A stretch of 64,000 bases of DNA. Source: Cesiribacteraceae bacterium YIM B00369 (lineage in GTDB: Bacteria; Bacteroidota; Bacteroidia; Cytophagales; Cyclobacteriaceae). The stretch covers positions 1 through 64,000 of the forward strand of contig JAFMYY010000006.1 in NCBI GenBank assembly GCA_017948555.1. Direction: 5' to 3'. Positions 37,689-47,225 of this stretch are shown piece by piece. Positions within the stretch are counted from its first letter, which is position 1, and each line of letters opens with the position of its first letter. The notes beneath the pieces are model-generated. The model saw only the letters and a program-made list of their open reading frames with translations, was not told where the DNA came from and made no database searches. Made by a program: the position numbers and the translations under genes.

Positions 37689-38210
37689 ATGCAAGGTATC
37701 AGCATAATCGCCCAGGTATTTTATTTCCTGATTTACGTCCTGCTGCAGGTAGTACTCATGCAGAATGTGGTGCTCTTCGATGTAGCCTTTTGCTTCCTGT
37801 ACATAGGTTTCCTTCTCCTCCTGCCATTTGAGGCGGGAGCAGTGCGCCTTATGATTTTAGGGCTGTTAATGGGTTTATGTGTGGATATCTTTTATAATAG
37901 TTTTGGAATTCATGCGGCGGCATCTGTGTTTATCATGTATCTGAGACCACACGTAGTAAGTGTGCTGGCTCCCAGAGGGGGGTATGAAACAGGAATGACT
38001 CCTAAGCTGAAAATTATGGGAGTTGAGTGGTTTGCTGCTTATAGTTTGATTCTGATTTTCCTTCATCATTTAGTGCTCTTCTTTGTGGAGGCAGGTGGGT
38101 TTGAAATGTTCTTTTATACCCTTATAAAAGTGGTGGCAAGTACCATTTTTACCTTTGTCGTTATTTTAATTATTCAATATTTATTCTATTCTTCAAAAAG
38201 AAGTATATGA
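37689..38210 (+). CDS. mreD: Rod-shape protein MreD
   Basis: This 173-residue, very hydrophobic protein has about five membrane segments, and LLMGLCVDIFYNSFGIHAAASVF matches the weakly conserved MreD core. Sequence conservation in this family is low, so position between mreC and the PBP2 gene is the main support. Its stop overlaps the next start by 4 bases. Confidence 0.9.
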   Translation: MQGISIIAQVFYFLIYVLLQVVLMQNVVLFDVAFCFLYIGFLLLLPFEAGAVRLMILGLLMGLCVDIFYNSFGIHAAASVFIMYLRPHVVSVLAPRGGYETGMTPKLKIMGVEWFAAYSLILIFLHHLVLFFVEAGGFEMFFYTLIKVVASTIFTFVVILIIQYLFYSSKRSI

Positions 38211-40006
38211 ATGATAGCCGAAAGCTTGTAATTGGTGCTGTGTTTTTGTTGGTGGGGGCGATTTATCTGGCTAAGCTGTTTGCTATTCAGGTAGTAAATG
38301 GAAATTACAAGTCCGCAGCTGAGAGCAACATCATCAAAAAAATTGAGGAGTACCCGTATCGTGGCCTTATCTACGACCGTAATGGTAACCTTATTGTGTA
38401 TAACAAACCGGTTTATGACCTCATGGTGGTGCCAAAGGAGGCACTTAAAACCGACACTGCACAATTCTGCAAAGTATTTAAAATCACGAGGGAAGAATAT
38501 TCGGAGCTGTTGCAGAAAGCTAAATCATATTCCTATGTAAAGCCATCTGCTTTTCTGAAGCAATTGTCTGCCGAAGATTTTGCTGCTGTGCAGGATCAGC
38601 TGGTCGATTTCCCGGGTTTCTTTATTACCCCGAGAACTGTCCGTTCCTATCCTTATCCTATAATGGCAAATGCCCTGGGGTATATTGCCGAAATTGATAA
38701 GAAAGGGCTCGAAAGAGATACCACCAAATATTATAAGCGTGGCGATTATGTTGGTAGAAGTGGCGTTGAATCAAAATACGAGCCTTACCTCAGGGGCAGG
38801 AGGGGCGTTCGCCTGAAAACAGTAAACGTACGCGGTATTGTAAAGGGAGATTATAAAGATGGTGAATACGATACGCTTTCAATACCCGGAAAAAATCTGG
38901 TTTCCACTGTCGATCTGAAACTGCAGCAATATGGTGAGCACCTGCTTAAAGGAAAATCGGGAACTATAGTAGCTATAGAACCTGCGACAGGTGAAATTCT
39001 ATCCATTGTATCAGGGCCCAATTACGACCCGAATATTTTAACAGGCCGTGAGTTCGGAAAAAACTTTGCCTCCCTTAGTACAGATTCCCTGAAGCCCCTG
39101 TTTAACCGCCCGGTAATGGCTGTTTATCCTCCGGGATCTATGTTTAAGCTTGTTCAGGCTTTAATAGGTTTGCAGGAAGGTGTTATTGAACCACATTCCC
39201 GCTTTCAATGTAACAGGGCCCTTATTCCCTGCCATGGTCCGCACTCTAACGAAGACCTGAAGGGAGCAATTAAGGTATCCTGCAACCCTTATTTCTATAA
39301 TACTTTCCGTCGCATCATTAATCAGGATGTTTCATCAAATACCTTTACTGATTCAAAAATTGGCCTTGAGCTCTGGAATCAGTACCTAGACAGGTTTGGA
39401 TTAGGACATCCGCTGGCTATTGATATTCCCGGAGAAAAAGGAGGGAATGCCCCTTCCCCGAATTATTATGACAGAGTGTATGGACCGGGCCGCTGGAAAT
39501 TCTCCACAATATATTCTCTTGCCATCGGGCAGGGGGAGTTAGGAGTAACTCCAATGCAAATGGCCAACCTGGCCTCAATTATTGCCAACAGAGGGCACTA
39601 TTATACCCCTCATATGATTAAGAAGATAGGCGATGGCGGAAAACTGCCGGAGTATGAAGAGCGGAAGGAAACAGGAGTGGCGCCTGAGCATTTTGACGTA
39701 GTGGTTGCCGCAATGCAGGATGTAGTCGATAATGGTACGGGGCAATACAGAGCCAAACTGAAAGATATTTTAGTTTGTGGAAAAACCAGTACAGTGCAAA
39801 ACCCACATGGTGAAGACCACTCCGGCTTTATTGCTTTTGCACCGAGAGATAACCCGCAAATTGCAGTGGCTGTATATGTGGAGAATGCAGGACAGGGAGC
39901 AAGAGCTGCCGCGGCTATTGCCAGTTTAATGATAGAGAAGTACCTGAAGGGGGAGATCCAGAGGAAAAATATTGAAGAGTACGTACTTAAAGGGAAATTT
40001 TATTGA
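38207..40006 (+). CDS. mrdA: Penicillin-binding protein 2
   Basis: This 599-residue class B transpeptidase elongates lateral peptidoglycan with RodA. One N-terminal membrane segment (LVIGAVFLLVGAIYLAKLF) is followed by a dimerisation domain (YPYRGLIYDRNGNLIVYNKP). The transpeptidase motifs are YPPGSMFKL near residue 308 for SxxK, SCNP for SxN, and CGKTSTVQ near 523 in place of the more usual KTGT. It overlaps mreD and rodA by 4 bases each. Confidence 0.95.
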   Translation: MNDSRKLVIGAVFLLVGAIYLAKLFAIQVVNGNYKSAAESNIIKKIEEYPYRGLIYDRNGNLIVYNKPVYDLMVVPKEALKTDTAQFCKVFKITREEYSELLQKAKSYSYVKPSAFLKQLSAEDFAAVQDQLVDFPGFFITPRTVRSYPYPIMANALGYIAEIDKKGLERDTTKYYKRGDYVGRSGVESKYEPYLRGRRGVRLKTVNVRGIVKGDYKDGEYDTLSIPGKNLVSTVDLKLQQYGEHLLKGKSGTIVAIEPATGEILSIVSGPNYDPNILTGREFGKNFASLSTDSLKPLFNRPVMAVYPPGSMFKLVQALIGLQEGVIEPHSRFQCNRALIPCHGPHSNEDLKGAIKVSCNPYFYNTFRRIINQDVSSNTFTDSKIGLELWNQYLDRFGLGHPLAIDIPGEKGGNAPSPNYYDRVYGPGRWKFSTIYSLAIGQGELGVTPMQMANLASIIANRGHYYTPHMIKKIGDGGKLPEYEERKETGVAPEHFDVVVAAMQDVVDNGTGQYRAKLKDILVCGKTSTVQNPHGEDHSGFIAFAPRDNPQIAVAVYVENAGQGARAAAAIASLMIEKYLKGEIQRKNIEEYVLKGKFY

Positions 40007-41271
40007 AACGGTATAATAACTTAAACATCCGGGTTGACTGGTTCCTGGTTACCCTATATGTTGTGCTGGTTATTTTTGGCTGGCTGAACATTTATGCTTC
40101 GGTGTATGACGAGAGCCTTGGTCTCAGCATTTTCAACATGGACCTGAATTCCGGTAAGCAGCTGATGTGGATTGGAATTACCTTTGCGGTAATCCTGATG
40201 ATATTTTTACTGGACTTAAACTTTTTTACCTCTTTCGGCTACATATTTTTTATTATTACCCTCCTGATGCTGGTGGGGGTTCTTTTTATGCCGGAGGTAA
40301 ACGGAGCAAAGGCCTGGTTCCAGATCGGACCTGTAAAAATTCAGCCGGCAGAATTTGCCAAGTTCACCACAGCCCTTACACTTGCAAAGTATATTAATGA
40401 TTATAATGTAAAATTCACTACCCTTAAGCAGTATGTGATTCCTTTCAGCATTTTGCTGGTGCCTATGGGGATTATCATGCTGCAGCCGGATGCTGGTACC
40501 TTTCTTGTTTTCTGTTCATTCGTGATTCCTTTTTACCGTGAAGGAATGAACCCGACAATTATTGTTTTAGGCTTGTTAGGTATTGCCATTTTTGTGCTTA
40601 CTCTTTTGGTGGATCAGCTTTACCTGATCATTGGAGTTGTAGTTCTGGGACTGCTCCTTTTAGGAGTGGGAGGGCGCTCTGTAAAGAAAGCCCTGCCTAT
40701 TATTGGAGGAATGCTCCTGACCATTGGCATCATCTTTAGTGTGGACATAGTTTTGAATAACGTGCTGATGCCTCACCAGCAAAAGCGTATACAGGTATTA
40801 ATCAACCCCAATATTGATCCGCTGGGCGATGGCTGGAACGTAACACAATCAAAAATAGCCATTGGTTCCGGAGGTCTTTTCGGCAAAGGGTTTCTTGAGG
40901 GAACACAAACAAAATACGACTTTGTGCCGGAGCAGAGTACTGACTTTATTTTCTGTACCATAGGGGAGGAGCATGGCTGGTTAGGAAGCCTTGTAATGGT
41001 TGCTCTTTTTATGGCTTTGTTGCTGCGGATCCTATATGTGGCAGAGCGGCAGAAGTATAGGTTTTCCAGGATTTATGGCTATTCAGTGGCAGGGATACTG
41101 TTCTTTCACTTTATGATTAATATTGGAATGGCCATTGGTCTTTTTCCGGTAATTGGTATCCCGCTCCCTTTCTTTAGCTATGGAGGATCTTCTTTGCTTT
41201 CATTTACAATCCTGCTCTTTATCTTCATTAAGCTGGATGCCCAGCGTACTCAGGTATCAACAAGGGGGTAA
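40003..41271 (+). CDS. rodA: SEDS glycosyltransferase RodA
   Basis: This 422-residue SEDS-family peptidoglycan polymerase has about ten membrane segments. Conserved pieces include VNGAKAWFQIGPVKIQPAE, the loop KIAIGSGGLFGKGFLEGTQ, FVPEQSTDFIFCTIGEEHG and IPLPFFSYGGSS. The start is a TTG at 40003 that overlaps the PBP2 stop codon (TTGA), which suggests coupled translation. The palindromic terminator at 41372 follows. Confidence 0.95.
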   Translation: MKRYNNLNIRVDWFLVTLYVVLVIFGWLNIYASVYDESLGLSIFNMDLNSGKQLMWIGITFAVILMIFLLDLNFFTSFGYIFFIITLLMLVGVLFMPEVNGAKAWFQIGPVKIQPAEFAKFTTALTLAKYINDYNVKFTTLKQYVIPFSILLVPMGIIMLQPDAGTFLVFCSFVIPFYREGMNPTIIVLGLLGIAIFVLTLLVDQLYLIIGVVVLGLLLLGVGGRSVKKALPIIGGMLLTIGIIFSVDIVLNNVLMPHQQKRIQVLINPNIDPLGDGWNVTQSKIAIGSGGLFGKGFLEGTQTKYDFVPEQSTDFIFCTIGEEHGWLGSLVMVALFMALLLRILYVAERQKYRFSRIYGYSVAGILFFHFMINIGMAIGLFPVIGIPLPFFSYGGSSLLSFTILLFIFIKLDAQRTQVSTRG

Positions 41272-41371
41272 ACAGACATGAGCTGTTTGATATGAGAGGG
41301 TCAAGCAGATGTTTAATATATAATTCCCGTATGCCTGACTGATGAGATACGGAACTCAAAATTCATAGGAC

Positions 41372-41424
41372 AGAATCAATAAAAAATCCGCTCTCTTATT
41401 GAAGGCGGATTTTTTATTGATTCT
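41372..41424. terminator. Perfect 20-bp palindromic bidirectional terminator
   Basis: AGAATCAATAAAAAATCCGC (41372-41391) is exactly mirrored at 41405-41424 around a 13-base loop. Each arm holds an A run followed by a GC core, so the hairpin offers a T tract on both strands. It separates convergent rodA and the NagZ-like gene. Confidence 0.9.
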
Positions 41425-41461
41425 AACCTAATGTTTCAGGTGTATCTTACCTTTCTTTTAT

Positions 41462-42613
41462 TTACTGAATAAGTCCTGCCACAAGCTTCATCCGGATGAT
41501 TTTCTTTACCGACTCATATACCTGCTCTTTAAACTGCGGGTTGTTTTCCATTTCTTTGAGTATTCCATAAATAAGCTCCTTTTCGTCCAGGGGCATAAGA
41601 ATCATGTCGCAGCCTGCTTTTACAGCTAAAAGGCCAGCGTCAGGAATACTTGCCACTGCTCCCATATTCATGGCATCGGTAGTAATAATTCCTTTAAAGC
41701 CCATTTCTTCCTTTAAAAGGCCTGTTACAATATTGCGGCTACAGGTAGCTGGCAGGCCTTTTGTATTATACTTTGGATTATTCTCCACTGCAATGTGCCC
41801 TACCATAATGCTTAGCACCTGCTGGTCAATAAGATCCTGGTACAACTGCACTTCTTTCATTTCTCCGTCGATGTATACAAGCTTATGGTGAGAATCTCCC
41901 TTAACCAGCCCATGACCAGGGAAATGTTTGGCTGTAGCCACCACTCCGCCTTGCTGTGTGGCCTGTATGAATGCATTGGCAAGCTTTTTTACATGCTCAG
42001 GATCACTTCCGTAGCTACGGTTACCAATGGCCTGATTCTGCAGACTCAGGTCCACAACAGGGGCATAGTTGTACAGAATACCAATATCTTTTAGTTGTTG
42101 ATTAATTTGCAGAGCAACCTGTGCTGATGTGGCTGAGTCAGGTATCTGGCTCGTTTTTACAACAGTTGGGACGCCTTCTATTTTCCTGTTAATAAGGCTG
42201 GGTTCAGCATCGGCACTATAAATTATAGGCACCCCGGCCTGTGCCCTGTTCAGGCTGTCGAATAAATGAGTATACCGCTTAAAAGATTCTTTTGATCCGT
42301 TAAGTAATAAGATGCCGCCCACCTGCTGCTTTTTCACAAGCTCTGTTACCACTGCATCAGGCTTTCCGAGGCGGCCAACAGCAGGAACTATCATTTGTCC
42401 TACACGTTGTTCGTCTCTCAGGCTGTTAAATACCTTATCTACCTGTTTTTGCAGGATTTCATTATTGCGAAAATAATCGCTGATGGAGTATTTTTGCACT
42501 GCCTGCTCCGTAGTATTTACCCTTTCAGCAGTAGTTGTCCCTTCCCGGTTCTGGGCATTGCAGCTCAGCATAAAAGCACTTCCCAACAGGCTTAATACAA
42601 TTTTTTTATACAT
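41462..42613 (-). CDS. NagZ-like family 3 beta-N-acetylglucosaminidase lipoprotein
   Basis: This is a 383-residue glycoside hydrolase family 3 enzyme with a lipoprotein signal (lipobox FMLSC, Cys18). The barrel has ATAKHFPGHGLVKGDSHHKL, containing the catalytic-loop Asp-His pair of NagZ, and GIITTDAMNMGAV with the nucleophile Asp. It would remove N-acetylglucosamine from muropeptides or glycans at the cell envelope. NagZ of Gram-negatives is usually cytoplasmic, so the lipid anchor gives it an envelope location. It follows the acidic hypothetical gene by 37 bases. Confidence 0.85.
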   Translation of the reverse strand: MYKKIVLSLLGSAFMLSCNAQNREGTTTAERVNTTEQAVQKYSISDYFRNNEILQKQVDKVFNSLRDEQRVGQMIVPAVGRLGKPDAVVTELVKKQQVGGILLLNGSKESFKRYTHLFDSLNRAQAGVPIIYSADAEPSLINRKIEGVPTVVKTSQIPDSATSAQVALQINQQLKDIGILYNYAPVVDLSLQNQAIGNRSYGSDPEHVKKLANAFIQATQQGGVVATAKHFPGHGLVKGDSHHKLVYIDGEMKEVQLYQDLIDQQVLSIMVGHIAVENNPKYNTKGLPATCSRNIVTGLLKEEMGFKGIITTDAMNMGAVASIPDAGLLAVKAGCDMILMPLDEKELIYGILKEMENNPQFKEQVYESVKKIIRMKLVAGLIQ

Positions 42614-42650
42614 ATAAATGGTTAGTTATAAACTTTCTAAATGATTGTGG

Positions 42651-43898
42651 TCAGGAGTAACGGCTTTGAAGAATTTGTAAAAACTCCTGACTTTCTTCTG
42701 AGTCCATCTCCCATTCATACTGCTGCGCATAGCTGCCTTTAGTATATTGGTAAGCCTCATCATAGGTGTTAAAGGAGTCCAGCTTATCCAGCGCCTGGTT
42801 AAAGGCCTGCGAATCGCCATTGAATAGCTCCCTTGTAAACATGAAGCGCTGATTAAGGGTAATGGCAGACCTTATGCTTCCGTTTTTTTTGCGGGCATGT
42901 ATACTTGCCAGGTTTGGCTTTTCAGCAGGTGCCGACAGTTTTTGATTAAGTGGCTTTTGCTCATTGTTTTCTTTTAATCTTTCGTTCAGCGGCCTGTGTA
43001 CGGGCTCTTCCCTTTGGGGGGGGGCTGGTTCTGCCACCCTGATCTGCGGGGCCTTATTGCTTATGTCCGGCTCTGAGCGCTGCAGCTGGACAGGGCGGGC
43101 ACCAGCCTTATTTGCAGCAGGATAATCCTCATCCGGAACAGGTGTGCTCTTATGAACTGTCGGTTGAATTTCAGGGGCATCATCTGCCTCATCATCATCG
43201 AAGGAGCCGGTAATGGAGCTGAAAAAGTCAGTATCTTCATCTTCCATGTCCTGAGCTTTTTCCAGCTCCTCATCTTTTAATATTTCAGAAGGCAGTAAAG
43301 CAAGCACCTGGCTGAACTGCTGAAGGTATAAAGTTAAAGGTTCAGGCTGAAGCCTGCCTGTTTTTTCCTGCTCTTCAAGGGAGTTTACCAGGTGCTTTAC
43401 CCAGTTCAGGTCAGTAACTTCCTGGCGGTTAAGGATGCTTTTAGCCTCCTTGGCATATGGCTGGTTTATTTTAACATACCGCAATACGTCAGCCACTTTC
43501 TTAGGCCGGCCACCGGTAATTTCCAAAGCCGACGCCAGGTAACTGACAGGCGAAAAAGCAAGCACCAGGGCCTCCTGTACTGCCTTTTTTAGCAGAGGCT
43601 TCAGGTCTGTTTCATCAATGGAAATATGCCGCGAAAGCGTATTCATATACATTTTTTGCGCTTCCTGCACTTTAGGGTGATTGTAATTAAAATACGGACT
43701 GCGCAGGCGGGCAGCTTCCTGCTGCCATGCTTCAAACAGGTTTTTAATAATAAATAAATTCACCTGCTGCACCGGAGAAAGCTGCAGAATTTCCTCTCCG
43801 TTAATTCTTTCGTGCCTGGCAAAAAAGTCGTTGGCCACACGGTCGGTAAAAGCCGTACTATATGTTTCAAGGGCCAGTGCATTTAATTTGCTCTCCAT
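42651..43898 (-). CDS. Conserved acidic/proline-rich protein of unknown function
   Basis: I do not recognise a named function for this 415-residue cytoplasmic protein. Three parts are visible. A helical N-terminal domain (about 1-200) contains QLSPVQQVNLFIIKNLFEAW. A low-complexity acidic and proline-rich linker (about 210-330) follows. A compact C-terminal motif has ITLNQRFMFTRELFNGDSQA, then ALDKLDSFNTYDEAYQYTK, which I recall as recurring in unnamed Bacteroidota proteins. The linker is coded in part by a run of nine C residues. The gene is divergent from the ferredoxin gene with 35 bases between starts, and upstream of the NagZ-like gene. Confidence 0.7.
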   Translation of the reverse strand: MESKLNALALETYSTAFTDRVANDFFARHERINGEEILQLSPVQQVNLFIIKNLFEAWQQEAARLRSPYFNYNHPKVQEAQKMYMNTLSRHISIDETDLKPLLKKAVQEALVLAFSPVSYLASALEITGGRPKKVADVLRYVKINQPYAKEAKSILNRQEVTDLNWVKHLVNSLEEQEKTGRLQPEPLTLYLQQFSQVLALLPSEILKDEELEKAQDMEDEDTDFFSSITGSFDDDEADDAPEIQPTVHKSTPVPDEDYPAANKAGARPVQLQRSEPDISNKAPQIRVAEPAPPQREEPVHRPLNERLKENNEQKPLNQKLSAPAEKPNLASIHARKKNGSIRSAITLNQRFMFTRELFNGDSQAFNQALDKLDSFNTYDEAYQYTKGSYAQQYEWEMDSEESQEFLQILQSRYS

Positions 43899-43933
43899 GC
43901 TTATATTTCGTTTTTTTGTGTGCTTAAAATTAT

Positions 43934-44272
43934 ATGCCTCAGATTACGATACAAAATATTAGTAATAAAACAATCCGTTTTACGGATCCCTCAAAAACTA
44001 TGCTGCAAATTTTTCAGGAAAATAAGCAGGACTGGATGCATGCCTGCGGAGGCAACGGCCGCTGTACTACCTGTAAAATGGAAGTTGTGGAGGGAGGGGA
44101 CTACCTTTCTGATTACAGCCGCCCTGAGGAGAAACTGCTGGAGAGCGGCCGCCTGAAAAAGGGTGAAAGACTGGCCTGCCAGACAAAGCTTTCCCAAGCT
44201 CCTGCTACCGGAGCACTTACTATATGCGTACCTGAAGAGAATAAGCTGCCTCATATTACCTACACCAATTAA
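43934..44272 (+). CDS. 2Fe-2S ferredoxin
   Basis: This 112-residue ferredoxin has the vertebrate/adrenodoxin-type spacing. Cys38, Cys44 and Cys47 lie in [12 protein letters not shown], and Cys82 in RLACQTK. It would carry single electrons in the cytoplasm. The partner is not evident. The thymidine kinase gene starts 10 bases downstream. The divergent neighbour lies only 35 bases away, so the two promoters must overlap. Confidence 0.92.
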   Translation: MPQITIQNISNKTIRFTDPSKTMLQIFQENKQDWMHACGGNGRCTTCKMEVVEGGDYLSDYSRPEEKLLESGRLKKGERLACQTKLSQAPATGALTICVPEENKLPHITYTN

Positions 44273-44282
44273 CAAAAACAGT

Positions 44283-44888
44283 ATGTTTATTGAACCAAAA
44301 ATGGGAAAAAGCCGGACAGGTACTGAGCATAGAGGTGGCTGGATTGAAGTAATTTGCGGATCTATGTTCAGCGGAAAAACCGAAGAACTCCTTCGCAGGC
44401 TTAACCGCGCCATTATTGCAGGCCAGAATGTTGAGATTTTTAAACCTGCAATAGATACACGTTATCATGACCAAAATGTTGTATCGCACAATGCAAATTC
44501 TATCAGGTCCACGCCGGTACAATTTGCTAACGATATTCTTTTACTTGCCGGCGATTGCGAAGTTGTGGGGCTGGATGAGGCCCAGTTCTTTGATACTGAC
44601 ATTGTTGAAATATGCAATAAACTTGCCAACTCGGGTAAAAGAGTAATTGTTACAGGACTGGATATGGATTTTAGCGGCAGGCCTTTCGGCCCAATGCCCG
44701 GTTTAATTGCTATTGCCGAATACGTTACAAAAGTACATGCTATTTGCATAAAATGCGGGGATATTGCAAACTACTCCTACCGGAAAGTGGCAAGCCAGAG
44801 CAAAGTAATGCTAGGTGAAAAAGATACTTATGAGGCCCGCTGCCGCCGCTGTTTCAATAAAGGCTCTGCTGCGGAGCAGAAGATATAA
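44283..44888 (+). CDS. tdk: Thymidine kinase, type II
   Basis: This 201-residue kinase phosphorylates thymidine for salvage. The P-loop is [14 protein letters not shown] at about 26-39. DEAQFF near the middle is the Walker-B-like site, and the C-terminal lasso has zinc cysteines in CIKCGD and CRRC. The start was placed at 44283 (MFIEPKMG), giving the family's usual length; an in-frame upstream ATG at 44163 would run through the ferredoxin coding region. Confidence 0.93.
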   Translation: MFIEPKMGKSRTGTEHRGGWIEVICGSMFSGKTEELLRRLNRAIIAGQNVEIFKPAIDTRYHDQNVVSHNANSIRSTPVQFANDILLLAGDCEVVGLDEAQFFDTDIVEICNKLANSGKRVIVTGLDMDFSGRPFGPMPGLIAIAEYVTKVHAICIKCGDIANYSYRKVASQSKVMLGEKDTYEARCRRCFNKGSAAEQKI

Positions 44889-44935
44889 AAAAAGCCTGTG
44901 GCTACGTTATAAACATACCCAAACAAAGCTGAATT

Positions 44936-47215
44936 ATGAATCGTACGCTCCCTGGTTTATTACTGCTGGTATTTACTTTAATGCCTCTGCTGCTGTGGTC
45001 GCAGGTAAATATACCTTTGGGTAGCTGGCGTTCCCATTTTTCATACCGGACAGCCACCAGCCTTGCTGTTACAGCAGACAGAGTATATGCTGCAAGCGCT
45101 AACAGCCTCTATTATTACGACAGGGAAGAGAACAGTATAGAAATCCTCACTGCTCTCCAGGGCTTAAGCGATGCAGGTATAAGCAGCCTTAACTATCGTG
45201 AAGAGAAAGATATTCTTGTAATAGCTTACAGGAATGGTAATATTGACCTGCTGCAGGGGGGCAGAGTATATAATATACGGACGATTATAGATGCCAATTT
45301 ACCGGGAAGGAGAAGGATTCATGATATTCTTTTTAACGGAAACCTCGCCTTCATGGCAACTGATTACGGGATCAGTGTATTAAACCTGCAGTCAAAAGAT
45401 TTACAGGAATCGTATTTTAACCTTGGGCCGGGCGGACAGGCAGCAGAAGTTTACCGGGTGGCCATCCGGAACGACAGTATTTTTGCTGCCACAAGTCAGG
45501 GGCTTATCAGTAACGCTGTCAGGGGAGCAAACCTTTCGGATTTTAACAGCTGGAGGAGGCACCGGCAGGAGGAATTGCCTGTTTCCGGGGAAATAAGTGC
45601 CCTGGCTGCTGATGCTCACGGACTGTATGCCGGCATTGGCGGTTGGGGACTTTTGCGCCGCCGGCAGAATGGCGGCTGGGAGGAGACCAGCTTTAAAACA
45701 GAGAAAAATTTCCGCTCCATAAAAGAGGTGCCTGATGGTCTGCTTATTGCGCTTGAAGATGCTTTATACTTTTATAATACAGCCAATGGTAGCGTTGAGC
45801 AGCTTTCGTCCCCCATTATCGATTCTCCCAATGCAGCTGCTATAGACAGAAACGGACACATATGGGTTGCCGATGCCAGGAACGGCTTGTTATCAGATTT
45901 TGAAGGTGCATTTAAAGCCTATGTGCCTCAGGGGCCTCTGGCAGATGTTGCTGAGGCGCTTTATTCTGATAATGAAAGGGTAATTGCAGTATTTAATCAG
46001 AGAGAGGATGCAGCGGGGCAGCCAGGCGCAGCCGGAGGATTCTCAGTATTTTCCGGGGGGCGTTGGATAAATTACACACATGACGATGTGCCGGCTATGC
46101 CTGTTATAAGTGGTTTTTCAGATGTGGTTTATGTGCCCTCCAACAGGAGGTATTACCTGAGCTCCCTTACAGGCGGTTTACTGGAGTGGGACCCTGTCAC
46201 TGATAATTTTCGCCGCTTTACTGCAGGCATGGAAGGAGTCAGTTTGCTGCCTGCGGCCTCAGGACTTAGCCCGGTCAGCCAACTGGCCGCCGATGCTGAA
46301 GGACAGGTCTGGATGGTGCAGCCGGGAACAAATATTCCTCTCCATCGCTACAATCCTGCCACAGATACCTGGGAAGGATACCTGGAGAATAATTCCAGGG
46401 CAGGGGGGGCAGTGGAATTGCTTATAATGCCTGGAAATGATAAGTGGCTGCAGCTTGGCGGGGAGCAGGGAATTTTAGTTTTCAATGAGGAATCGGGTAA
46501 AAGCCGCTACTTTACCGGCCAGAATAGTGGCGGAGTACTCCTCGACAGGAGTGTGAAATCGATGGCGTTAGACCTGCAGGGCCAGCTTTGGGTAGGCCTC
46601 GGGCAGGGGATAAATTATTTTCCAAATCCTGATGCTGCGCTTAACGTTACAGATGTAAATGTGGTGTTTCCGGTATATGAAAGGCGGCACCTGCTTAATG
46701 CAGAACAGGTGAACAGCCTGGTAGTGGATGGTGGCAACAGGAAATGGATGGGCACCACTAATGGACTGTGGGTGGCGGGCGATTATGGCGATACAATTTA
46801 TCATCATTTTACGGCAGCAAACAGCCCTTTACCAGATAACCATATTTTAAGCCAGGCAATTTTACAGCAAAGCGGCGAAGTTTTTATTGCCACCCCCAGT
46901 GGTATTGTTTCTTACCGCAGTGGTGCTACTGCAGCGGGTTTTCAGCATGCGGCAGCTATTAAGGTTTTTCCAAATCCGGTATATCCGGGGTATAGTGGTA
47001 TGGTAGGAATTACAGGTCTGGCCAGCGATGTAATTATTAAAATTACTGATGTTTCGGGCAGGCTTGTAAAGGAATTAACTTCTGAGGGCGGAACAGCTTC
47101 CTGGGACCTGACAGATACGCAGGGCAGGCGGCCTGCAACTGGAGTATACCTTATTTTCAGCGCAACCTCCGATGGAGTCGAAACCCTGGCCGGTAAAATG
47201 GCCATTGTAAATTAG
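44936..47215 (+). CDS. porZ: PorZ-like T9SS attachment-complex propeller protein
   Basis: This 759-residue secreted protein has a signal peptide ending near WSQV, two beta-propeller regions of the two-component-regulator type (GLSDAGISSLNYREE; IWVADARNGLL; KWMGTTNGLWVAG) and a C-terminal T9SS sorting domain (IKVFPNPVYPGYSGM to GVYLIFSA). The start of the mature protein, IPLGSWRSHFSYRTATSLAV, and the gene neighbour recO match PorZ. In Porphyromonas, PorZ binds A-LPS and works with the sortase PorU to anchor cargo to the cell surface. Assignment is by recall of family features. Confidence 0.85.
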   Translation: MNRTLPGLLLLVFTLMPLLLWSQVNIPLGSWRSHFSYRTATSLAVTADRVYAASANSLYYYDREENSIEILTALQGLSDAGISSLNYREEKDILVIAYRNGNIDLLQGGRVYNIRTIIDANLPGRRRIHDILFNGNLAFMATDYGISVLNLQSKDLQESYFNLGPGGQAAEVYRVAIRNDSIFAATSQGLISNAVRGANLSDFNSWRRHRQEELPVSGEISALAADAHGLYAGIGGWGLLRRRQNGGWEETSFKTEKNFRSIKEVPDGLLIALEDALYFYNTANGSVEQLSSPIIDSPNAAAIDRNGHIWVADARNGLLSDFEGAFKAYVPQGPLADVAEALYSDNERVIAVFNQREDAAGQPGAAGGFSVFSGGRWINYTHDDVPAMPVISGFSDVVYVPSNRRYYLSSLTGGLLEWDPVTDNFRRFTAGMEGVSLLPAASGLSPVSQLAADAEGQVWMVQPGTNIPLHRYNPATDTWEGYLENNSRAGGAVELLIMPGNDKWLQLGGEQGILVFNEESGKSRYFTGQNSGGVLLDRSVKSMALDLQGQLWVGLGQGINYFPNPDAALNVTDVNVVFPVYERRHLLNAEQVNSLVVDGGNRKWMGTTNGLWVAGDYGDTIYHHFTAANSPLPDNHILSQAILQQSGEVFIATPSGIVSYRSGATAAGFQHAAAIKVFPNPVYPGYSGMVGITGLASDVIIKITDVSGRLVKELTSEGGTASWDLTDTQGRRPATGVYLIFSATSDGVETLAGKMAIVN

Positions 47216-47225
47216 AACCAAATCT

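Noticed and set aside
43190-43210. Short CATCATCATC-type run in the acidic protein gene
   Set aside because: It is explained by codons for the acidic linker and is too short to be a convincing repeat.
44163-44282. N-terminal 40-residue extension of thymidine kinase
   Set aside because: It would run through the ferredoxin coding region in another frame, and the family begins close to the ATG at 44283.
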